Positions 58,298 through 64,000 of a stretch of 64,000 nt of DNA are shown here, in pieces. The stretch lies in assembly GCF_014334095.1 (NCBI RefSeq), contig NZ_CP060495.1, positions 2,007,001 to 2,071,000 of the forward strand, in the 5' to 3' direction. Positions within the stretch are counted from its first letter, which is position 1. Each line of letters starts with the position of its first letter. The stretch is from Novosphingopyxis iocasae. Its GTDB lineage: Bacteria > Pseudomonadota > Alphaproteobacteria > Sphingomonadales > Sphingomonadaceae. A program made the position numbers and the translations under genes. The notes beneath the pieces were generated by a model. That model searched no databases and had not been told where the DNA came from. It saw only the letters and a program-made list of their open reading frames with translations.

Positions 58298-59238
58298 TTC
58301 CCTTTGTAATCCGGCAGCGGCTGCGACGAGATCAGCGAACCGGCGCCGCCCCGATTGACCTTCTCGGTAATGCTTTTCAGCGACTTCGTGGTGGCTTGCA
58401 AATCGCGCACCAGCTGGTTCACTTCCGGCACGGTCTGTTCGGAGAAGCTGGTGACGCCCGGCTGGGCGGCCTGCACCGTGTTTTCAAGCGCTTTCATGCT
58501 GGTCCGCGCCGAAGCCATGGTCTCACGCAGCTCGGCCGCCAGTTGCTGGCCATCGCTGTTCACCAGCTTGTCCGTGCTGTCGGCAAGATTGCCGATCTTC
58601 TGCGCCGCATCGCCGGCCTGGCGCACAGCGACGCGCGCATCACGCAGCGCGGCGGTCAGTTCAGGCGCCTGCTCGGCAAAACTTGCCGAAATCGATTCGA
58701 CATTGTTCAGCAGTTGCGAGAAGCTTTCCTGATTGTCCTCGGACAATAGCTCGCTCAGACGCTCGGTCAGCGTCGACAGGCGTTCCACCAGCAGCGGCGC
58801 ACTGTTCAGAAGCTCGCCCAGAGCACCGGGCTTGGTCGGGATCACCGGCACGCCCTCCGGCCCGTCCTCCACGATCGGCGGCGACCCCTTCACCGCTCCG
58901 CTCAGCTGGATTTCCGATACGCCGGTAAAACCGATGCCGCTCACCGTTGCCATCGTGCCCTGCAGAATCGGCACGCTATCGTCCACCGCGATGCGCACGC
59001 GGACGAACTCGGGGTCGTTCTCCCAGAGCTTGATCGCCTTCACCTGACCGATCGGCACGCCCGAATAGGACACGCCGGAACCTTGGGCGAGGCCGCTTAC
59101 CGAGCTCTTGAAGAAAATATCATATTCCTTGCGGTCGCCTTCGCCGAACCGGGCGAGCCAGATGATGAGCACCACCGCAGCGGTGACGAGCATCAGCGTG
59201 ACCGCGCCGACAAGTACATGATTGGATTTGGTTTCCAT
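58294..59238 (-). CDS. MlaD-family MCE protein
   Basis: 314 residues. One N-terminal membrane helix (VLVGAVTLMLVTAAVVLIIW) then an MCE domain (about 40-115; SGLAQGSGVSYSGVPIGQVK with the Gly-Pro-like core, FTGVSEIQLSG), followed by a long helical and coiled-coil tail (LSTLTERLSELLSE, SFSQLLNNVESIS, about 145-300) that would make the needle-like tube. It forms hexamers carrying phospholipid across the periplasm. The ATG at 59238 lies 10 bases after the ATPase stop. The tail is longer than that of E. coli MlaD, which is common in this branch. Confidence 0.88.
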   Translation of the reverse strand: METKSNHVLVGAVTLMLVTAAVVLIIWLARFGEGDRKEYDIFFKSSVSGLAQGSGVSYSGVPIGQVKAIKLWENDPEFVRVRIAVDDSVPILQGTMATVSGIGFTGVSEIQLSGAVKGSPPIVEDGPEGVPVIPTKPGALGELLNSAPLLVERLSTLTERLSELLSEDNQESFSQLLNNVESISASFAEQAPELTAALRDARVAVRQAGDAAQKIGNLADSTDKLVNSDGQQLAAELRETMASARTSMKALENTVQAAQPGVTSFSEQTVPEVNQLVRDLQATTKSLKSITEKVNRGGAGSLISSQPLPDYKGK

Positions 59239-59248
59239 TGTCTGTGCC

Positions 59249-60136
59249 TTATGCCTCGCCGTCGGGCGCGCTGTCCATTGCCTTTGCCGCGCTATCATTC
59301 TGCGCTGCCTGACCCGATACGCGATCTTTCGCCCCGAGAGCGGCGCGGCCGCGTGGGCCGGTGAAATATTCGGTGATCCACTCGTGATCCAGCTGGATCA
59401 GTTCATCGATCGTGCCGGTTGCAATCACATGTTTGTCCGCAAGCACCGCCACCCGGTCGCAAATTGCGTGCAGGGTGTCGAGATCGTGCGTGATGAGAAA
59501 GACCGTGAAGCCCAGCGTTTCCTGCAGGCTGCGCGTCAGTTCATCGAACTTGGCCGCGCCGATCGGATCGAGTCCTGCGGTCGGCTCGTCCAGGAACAGC
59601 AAGTCCGGATCCATCGCCAGCGCCCGCGCAAGGCCTGCTCGCTTCTTCATACCGCCCGAAAGTTCCGACGGGTATTTACTCCCGGATTCGGGGGGCAGAC
59701 CGACAAGATTGATCTTGTACCGGGCCAGTTCGTCCAGCAGCCGGGGCGTGAAGTCCGGATAGAATTCGCGCAGGGGAACCTGGACATTTTCTGCGACCGT
59801 GAGGGTGGAAAACAAGGCACCGCCCTGAAACAAAACGCCCCAGCGCTTGCGCACGTCCTGCGCCTCGCTGCCCTCCTCCAGCGCCTCTTCTTCCTCCATC
59901 TCGCCGAGCATATTGTGGTTGAAGACGCGAATCTTGCCCGCATCAGGCTGCTGCAGCCCGATGATGGAACGCATCAGCACAGACTTGCCGGTGCCAGACC
60001 CGCCCACAACGCCGAGGACTTCGCCGCGGCACACGTCGAGATCGAGATTTTCGTGGATGACCTGATCGCCGAAGCTGTTCTTCAGTCCACGGACCTTGAT
60101 CACCGTATCGGGAATGCGGGATTGCTTGCGCGTCAT
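59249..60136 (-). CDS. ATP-binding protein of the Mla-like lipid transporter
   Basis: 295 residues. Walker A GGSGTGKSVLMRSI, signature LSGGMKKRAGLARALA, Walker B LLFLDEPTAGLDP and the switch His in VFLITHDLD are complete. The short C-terminal extension after residue 260 is family-typical. It pairs with the MlaE-type permease, whose stop overlaps its ATG at 60136 by four bases. It powers phospholipid movement between membranes; direction is not shown by sequence. Confidence 0.93.
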   Translation of the reverse strand: MTRKQSRIPDTVIKVRGLKNSFGDQVIHENLDLDVCRGEVLGVVGGSGTGKSVLMRSIIGLQQPDAGKIRVFNHNMLGEMEEEEALEEGSEAQDVRKRWGVLFQGGALFSTLTVAENVQVPLREFYPDFTPRLLDELARYKINLVGLPPESGSKYPSELSGGMKKRAGLARALAMDPDLLFLDEPTAGLDPIGAAKFDELTRSLQETLGFTVFLITHDLDTLHAICDRVAVLADKHVIATGTIDELIQLDHEWITEYFTGPRGRAALGAKDRVSGQAAQNDSAAKAMDSAPDGEA

Positions 60137-61263
60137 ACCCAACCCAATGCGCTGAAGAATACGGCGAAAAACGCGTCGAGCACGATCACCATGAAGATCG
60201 CCTGCACCACTGCGGCGGTGGTCTTGAGACCGACCTGTTCGGCATCATTTTCCACCTGCAGGCCCTGATAGCAGCCCGCAATGGCGACGATGGCACCAAA
60301 GACCGGCGCCTTGATCAGCGCGATCCACAGATCGGTGATCGGGGTCACCTCGCGCAGCCGCGAGACGAATGTCGCAGGCGGGATATCAAGCCCGATCCAG
60401 CACAACAGACCGCCGCCGACGATCGCGATGATCGAGGCATAGACGGTAAGGAGCGGCATCATCAGGACGGTGGCGAGAACGCGGGGGAGGACGAGCGCTT
60501 CCATCGGCGACACGCCGATTGTGCGCATCGCGTCGATTTCCTCGGTCAGCTTCATCGTGCCGATCTGCGCGGCAAAGGCGCTGCCGGACCGGCCTGCGAC
60601 CATGATCGCCGTCATCAGCACGCCGAGTTCACGCAAGGTGAGGCGACCGACGAGATTGATGGTGAAGATTTCCGCGCCGAACGCACGCAGCTGAACCGCG
60701 CCCTGCTGCGCGATGACCACGCCGATCAGGAAGCTCATCAATCCGACGATGGCAAGCGCACGCACGCCCACGACGTCGAAACGCTGAATGATGGCGTTCC
60801 AGCGAATGCGGCGCGGGTGCATCAAGACGCGGCCGGTGGCCAGCACGGTCGACCCGAAAAAGGCGATCAGTCCAATGAAGCTGGAAAAGCCCGCGATCGT
60901 TGCCTCGCCCACCTCGGCCAGCATGGCGCGGAAAGGCGGGCCGTGATCGCGCTCCAGTTCCACCGGCTCGTCCGAGCGGCGGACTTCTTCGATCAGCTGA
61001 CGCTGATCATCGTCGCAGCCGATGATCTCTGCATCGCTGTCACGCGCGGTCCGCACGAGCAGCCAGGCGCCGACGGTATCGAGATGTTCGATGTTCGAAA
61101 TATCGAGGGCGGCGATATCGTCCGTATCACGCAGGCGGCGCGATAGATTGCCGATCTGCGAGATCGACAGACTGCCGGAGAAGACAAGCGTGCGCCCGCC
61201 CTCTCCGTTCTGTTCGTCGAAATCCGCGCGCAAACTCATTACCCGCGCAGATGGACCATTCAC
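60133..61263 (-). CDS. MlaE-type permease with N-terminal STAS domain
   Basis: 376 residues. The first about 110 residues are a STAS fold (LVFSGSLSISQIGNLSRRLR, ALDISNIEHLDTVGAWLLVR), fused to the permease found alone in E. coli MlaE; the membrane part has LRELGVLMTAIMVAGRSGSA and EEIDAMRTIGVSPMEALVLP, the coupling and EQ-loop signature. In E. coli the STAS partner is the separate MlaB, so this is a MlaB-MlaE fusion-like protein. The start is the GTG at 61263 with AAGGGC upstream, or the ATG at 61239. It lies 27 bases after the PLP enzyme. Confidence 0.92.
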   Translation of the reverse strand: MNGPSARVMSLRADFDEQNGEGGRTLVFSGSLSISQIGNLSRRLRDTDDIAALDISNIEHLDTVGAWLLVRTARDSDAEIIGCDDDQRQLIEEVRRSDEPVELERDHGPPFRAMLAEVGEATIAGFSSFIGLIAFFGSTVLATGRVLMHPRRIRWNAIIQRFDVVGVRALAIVGLMSFLIGVVIAQQGAVQLRAFGAEIFTINLVGRLTLRELGVLMTAIMVAGRSGSAFAAQIGTMKLTEEIDAMRTIGVSPMEALVLPRVLATVLMMPLLTVYASIIAIVGGGLLCWIGLDIPPATFVSRLREVTPITDLWIALIKAPVFGAIVAIAGCYQGLQVENDAEQVGLKTTAAVVQAIFMVIVLDAFFAVFFSALGWV

Positions 61264-61290
61264 AGCGCCCTTACAAGCGCCAAACCGTGG

Positions 61291-62622
61291 TTATACCGCG
61301 TCGAGCGCCTGCTCGAAATCGGCAATCAGATCGTCCGGGTCTTCCACACCGATCGAGATGCGCACCAGATTGTCGGTGATGCCGAGTGCTTTCTTGCGCT
61401 CGTCGGAGACCGAAATATGCGTCATCGCCGCGGGATGACTGGCCAGCGTTTCGGTGCCGCCGAGGCTGACCGCCAGCTTGGCGAGCTTCAGATTGTCCAG
61501 GAAGCGGAAGCTCTCTTCCTCACCGCCCTTCACGAACAGCGAGAAGGTCGATCCGGCGCCAAGGCAATGCCGGTCATAGATGTCCTTCTGCGAAGGATCC
61601 TCGATAAAGCCGAGATAGCCGACGCGCTCCACCTTCGGATGGCCTTTCAGGAAGGTGCAGACCTTTTCGGCATTCTCGCCCGCGCGCGCCATCCGAAGTT
61701 CCACCGTCTCCAGGCTGCGCAGCAGCATCCAGGCGGTGTTGGGGTCACTGATCGTGCCGATCGTGTTGCGCATCGCCCGGATCGGGTCGAGCCAGCGCTT
61801 CTCGCCAAGCGCCGCACCTGCCACCAGATCGCTGTGCCCACCGACATATTTGGTCAGCGAGTAGATCACGATGTCCGCGCCATGATCGAGCGGACGCTGC
61901 CAAAGGGGGCCAAGGAAGGTGTTGTCGATCGCCACCGGCGGCATATCATCACCCGTGCCGAACACCTCGTCGCGTGCCTTGGACACGCCTTCGATGTCGA
62001 CCAGCGCGTTGGTCGGGTTGGCCGGGCTTTCGAGGTAGACCACGGCCACTTTCGAGCCCTTGTCATCGGCGATTTTCTTCGCGCGGCCCAGCAGTTCCTT
62101 GACCTCCTCGTTCGATGCGGTGGCCGGGAAATCGAGGAAGGTGATGCCGAACTTGGCGAGGATTTTCGCCACCATCGTCTCGGTCGCCGCGTAGAGCGGG
62201 CCGGAATGGACGATCACGTCGTTTTGGCTGGCGAGCGCCAGCATGGTGGTGGCGATCGCGCTCATGCCGCTGGAGAAGACCAGCGCATCCTCCGACTCTT
62301 CCCAAACGCTCAGGCGATCTTCGACGATCTCCTGATTGGGGTTGTTGAAGCGCGAATAGACCAGGCCCTCGGCGCCGCCGGGGCGCTTGCCGGTAATGCC
62401 TTCGAAATGGCGCTTGCCCGCCGCCGCGCTTTCGAACGCGAAGGTGGAGGTGAGGAAGATCGGCGCCTTCAGCGAGCCTTCGGACAGCTTGGGATCGAAG
62501 CCGTGGCCCATCATCAGCGTGGAGGGCTTCAGCTTGCGGCCGCCAATCTCCTTCACATCGGGCTTGGGGCGGCGGCGCGGCGTCATGGTGCCGAGCGGTG
62601 GGTTCTCTTCGGATGTGCTCAT
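61291..62622 (-). CDS. Cystathionine gamma-synthase / Cys-Met PLP-dependent enzyme
   Basis: 443 residues of the Cys/Met metabolism PLP family. Active-site residues are visible: YSRFNNPN (Tyr89 and Arg91), SSGMSAIA (phosphate loop), AIDNTF (Asp233) and the lysine in YSLTKYVGGHSD (Lys258), which forms the Schiff base. Members act as cystathionine gamma-synthase, gamma-lyase, O-acyl-homoserine sulfhydrylase or methionine gamma-lyase; sequence does not settle which. A structured leader precedes it and the Mla-type operon follows 27 bases later on the same strand, so the five genes may be one transcript. Confidence 0.9.
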   Translation of the reverse strand: MSTSEENPPLGTMTPRRRPKPDVKEIGGRKLKPSTLMMGHGFDPKLSEGSLKAPIFLTSTFAFESAAAGKRHFEGITGKRPGGAEGLVYSRFNNPNQEIVEDRLSVWEESEDALVFSSGMSAIATTMLALASQNDVIVHSGPLYAATETMVAKILAKFGITFLDFPATASNEEVKELLGRAKKIADDKGSKVAVVYLESPANPTNALVDIEGVSKARDEVFGTGDDMPPVAIDNTFLGPLWQRPLDHGADIVIYSLTKYVGGHSDLVAGAALGEKRWLDPIRAMRNTIGTISDPNTAWMLLRSLETVELRMARAGENAEKVCTFLKGHPKVERVGYLGFIEDPSQKDIYDRHCLGAGSTFSLFVKGGEEESFRFLDNLKLAKLAVSLGGTETLASHPAAMTHISVSDERKKALGITDNLVRISIGVEDPDDLIADFEQALDAV

Positions 62623-62766
62623 GGAATGTCCTTCCTGTCGTCACGCTCCCAGGAAGGCGGGAGCTGTTCTGCTGCCGGGCGGGGCACGGCGCCTTCTAAC
62701 CTCCGCAGAAGGGCATCTCCGCCGCCGACGTCGTCTCGGTCCGGCCGCGGGGCCGGTGATAGGCCC
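62623..62766 (-). promoter_or_regulatory. Structured 5' leader of the PLP enzyme gene
   Basis: Read on the minus strand, the leader from the expected start near 62760 contains several successive hairpins: CCGGCC/GGCCGG, CCGA/TCGG, CCTTCT/AGAAGG and GCTCCC/GGGAGC, the last just before AGGAAGGA and the ATG. The order and the stem beside the ribosome-binding site suit a riboswitch, attenuator or leader. It does not fit the SAM-I, SAM-II or SAH motif that I know. Confidence 0.42.
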
Positions 62767-62824
62767 CATCTAGGCACTGCGAACGCCAGGGGCAACGGCG
62801 CGGATGCTTCACACTGCTTCACAC
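62767..62824 (-). promoter_or_regulatory. Candidate sigma-70 promoter with upstream tandem 10-bp operator-like repeat
   Basis: On the minus strand -35 TTGCCC (62790-62795), 17 bases, -10 TAGATG (62767-62772). Ten bases further upstream, GTGTGAAGCA occurs twice in tandem (62805-62824), one helical turn apart, where an activator would sit. It should drive the PLP enzyme and maybe the lipid transport genes. Confidence 0.42.
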
Positions 62825-62954
62825 TGTCCAGAGCGGGAAAATCGCGCGCGTCGGATGGACGCGGCGACAGGTGATAGGAGCGGGGCGAAAGCGGAAGCAT
62901 GAGGCGATCAGATCAGTGGAAGTCCTACTTTTCCAGCGTTTTCATAGAGACCTA

Positions 62955-62993
62955 CGTCATTGCGAGGAGCCGAAGGCGACGCGGCAATGCCGG
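62955..62993. repeat. Second repeat family, CATTGC...GCAATG palindrome
   Basis: Starting CGTCATTGCGAGGAGCCG, with CATTGC (from 62958) and GCAATG (to 62989) as a six-base inverted repeat around a G/A-rich centre. Repeats of the form CGTCATTGCGAGGAGCGAAGCGACGCGGCAAT are common in the intergenic regions of many proteobacteria, including sphingomonads (memory, not checked). Confidence 0.68.
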
Positions 62994-63057
62994 GCGGATG
63001 CAGCGCTGCAGAGGCCCTGCCTGAGCGAGTGTCAATCATGGCCGCCCAAACGCCGTA

Positions 63058-63154
63058 GCCCTGAGCTTGTCGAAGGGCGCTTATCGTCCGTAGCGCGTAG
63101 TCGAGAGACGTCGTTGGTGCTGCGCACCGTCTGCGACTCCGACAAGCTCAGGAC
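63058..63154. repeat. Inverted pair of REP-like 21-base repeats
   Basis: Copy at 63058-63078 has ends GCCCT/AGGGC. A second, degenerate copy in opposite orientation is at 63135-63154. The shared CGACAAGCTCAGG (13 bases) can pair as a long stem over a 56-base spacer. Same family as the pair after pal. Confidence 0.78.
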
Positions 63155-63178
63155 TTACGGAAGAGAAGAGAGGTATCC

Positions 63179-63952
63179 TCAGCGCGCCGCCAAGCCGATC
63201 AGCGATATCTGCCGCCCGTAGTCCGGCTCTTCCCGGTGGGTTGCGCGGCGGTAACTGAAATAGCGGTCCTCCAGCCGATAGGTATCGAGGCCGAGGCAGG
63301 CGACCCGCGTCACACCCGCCGCCGCCAGCCGCGCGGCGACATAGCCTTCCAGATCGAACTGATGGTGCCCATCGGCGCCGTCCGCGAAAAAGCGTTCGTT
63401 CTCGGGCGCGTCCTCGCAGAAGCGCTGCAGGAAGCCCGCATCTACCTCATAGCTCGCCTGCGCGATGCACGGGCCGACGGCGGCGACGATGTGGGCCCGG
63501 TCTGCGCCCAGCGCTTCCATCGCCTCGATCGCGGCGTCGGTGACCCCGGCCAGCGCGCCCTTCCAACCGGCATGCGCCGCGCCGACCACGCCCGCTTCCT
63601 CATCCGCCAGCAGCACCGGCGCGCAGTCCGCCGTCAGGATGCCGAGCAGCAGGCCGGGCGTCGCCGTCACCATCCCATCGGCTTTCGGGCGTTCGTCCGC
63701 GGGCAGCGGCCCGCTGAGCGTCACGACATCGCGTCCGTGCACCTGATACACCGTCTGCAGCGGCGCATCGGCCATCACCGCGCGGCCCGCGAGCCGCCGG
63801 TTTTCGGCAACGGCCAGGGCATCGTCCTGCGAACCGATGCCGACATTGAGATCGCCATAGAGGCCGTTCGATACCCCGCCCTTCCGACCAAGGAAGCCGT
63901 GTGGAACGGTGAGCGTGGGGGCGGTTTGTACGTCGATCATGAGCGGAACCAT
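63179..63952 (-). CDS. pgeF: Peptidoglycan editing factor PgeF (multicopper-oxidase-like YfiH)
   Basis: 257 residues from ATG 63952; ATG 63940 is an equally possible start. The YfiH/LACC1 set is present: QVHGRDVV (His), LLLGILTADCAPVLLAD (Cys), GAAHAGWKGALAGV (His pair) and HIVAAVGPCIAQASYEV, then FSYRRATHRE near the end. Bacterial PgeF prevents miscoupling of serine into the peptidoglycan stem and also has purine nucleoside activity in related proteins. The catalytic Cys-His set is complete. A REP-like repeat lies immediately upstream. Confidence 0.93.
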   Translation of the reverse strand: MVPLMIDVQTAPTLTVPHGFLGRKGGVSNGLYGDLNVGIGSQDDALAVAENRRLAGRAVMADAPLQTVYQVHGRDVVTLSGPLPADERPKADGMVTATPGLLLGILTADCAPVLLADEEAGVVGAAHAGWKGALAGVTDAAIEAMEALGADRAHIVAAVGPCIAQASYEVDAGFLQRFCEDAPENERFFADGADGHHQFDLEGYVAARLAAAGVTRVACLGLDTYRLEDRYFSYRRATHREEPDYGRQISLIGLAAR

Positions 63953-63968
63953 ATCATAGAATCCGTTC

Positions 63969-63989
63969 GTGCTGAGCCTGTCGAAGCAC
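63969..63989. repeat. REP-like repeat copy upstream of pgeF
   Basis: Ends GTGCT/AGCAC form a five-base stem, a third sequence version compared with GCCCT/AGGGC and GTCCT/AGGAC. Read towards pgeF it continues into CGAACGGA, like the lpdA copy, and lies about 16 bases before the start codon. Confidence 0.8.
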
Positions 63990-64000
63990 CGCCCTTTTTT

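Larger units (their letters stand above)
62796..63178. other. Intergenic region rich in dispersed repeats
   Basis: No gene was found in this stretch between the PLP-enzyme promoter and pgeF. It holds a tandem 10-base repeat, a CATTGC-type repeat, and an inverted pair of REP-like units (listed separately). The remaining sequence, around 62825-62950 and 63080-63130, shows nothing recognisable. Confidence 0.7.

Noticed and set aside
62623-62760. SAM or SAH riboswitch in the PLP-enzyme leader
   Set aside because: I looked for the SAM-I, SAM-II and SAH core sequences and did not see them; only a generic structured leader is claimed.

Overview
The window is GC-rich, densely packed bacterial chromosome. 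The TCA-cycle gene block, the ruvAB-ybgC-tolQRAB-pal run, the DUF2093 gene, LolA/FtsK next to a UbiH-type monooxygenase, EcfG-like promoter sequences (GGAAC-N16-CGTT) and short repeats resembling CCTTCGACAAGCTCAGG all suggest an alphaproteobacterium, most likely of the order Sphingomonadales. I saw no rRNA, tRNA, CRISPR array, prophage or transposase. Nearly all genes look intact; only the first one runs off the window edge.

Layout. 1-7.2 kb: a metallophosphoesterase/diacylglycerol-kinase pair divergent from sdhB, a PaaI thioesterase and zapE, then three envelope-modification genes (acyltransferase, CelD-like GNAT, polysaccharide deacetylase). 7.2-15.5 kb: the TCA block mdh - small secreted protein - sucD - sucA - sucB - lpdA; sucC is not present. 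15.6-23.4 kb: a TRIC-type channel, then ruvA - monooxygenase-like gene - ParDE toxin-antitoxin - ruvB - ybgC - tolQRAB - pal, closed by a strong terminator. 23.5-31.9 kb: a small conserved-looking protein, a double-domain M16 peptidase, an unrecognised membrane protein divergent from a glycosyltransferase, and clpB. 31.9-37.5 kb: a secreted Cys-containing protein, a TPR/2OG-oxygenase-like protein and a TonB-dependent receptor; this stretch looks less GC-biased in codon choice than its neighbours. 37.7-50 kb: an M23 lipoprotein, DUF2093 and xseA, divergent from purD; a membrane-anchored HhH protein; a CNNM/HlyC protein; an OmpA-type lipoprotein; UbiH; ftsK; lolA; xth. 50-64 kb: ribA, glnD, an acyl-CoA synthetase, lgt, a MidA-type methyltransferase, a four-gene Mla-like lipid transport operon preceded by a PLP-dependent sulfur enzyme, and pgeF.

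How it works together. Most genes serve central carbon flow (SDH, MDH, 2-oxoglutarate dehydrogenase, succinyl-CoA ligase alpha), DNA repair and segregation (RuvAB, Exo VII, Exo III, FtsK) and outer-membrane upkeep (Tol-Pal, LolA, Lgt, Mla-like transport, M23 hydrolase, OmpA-like lipoproteins). Tight coupling (ATGA/GTGA overlaps, TTG and GTG starts) is common.

Most unusual points: a ParDE module lodged between ruvA and ruvB; a 21-nt palindromic repeat family whose copies show compensatory stem changes, one copy supplying the lpdA Shine-Dalgarno; two exact EcfG-type promoters; a structured leader with promoter and tandem operator-like repeat before the sulfur enzyme; and the TPR/oxygenase gene convergent with a TonB receptor. 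I did not find a clearly new multi-gene system; these are the best leads.
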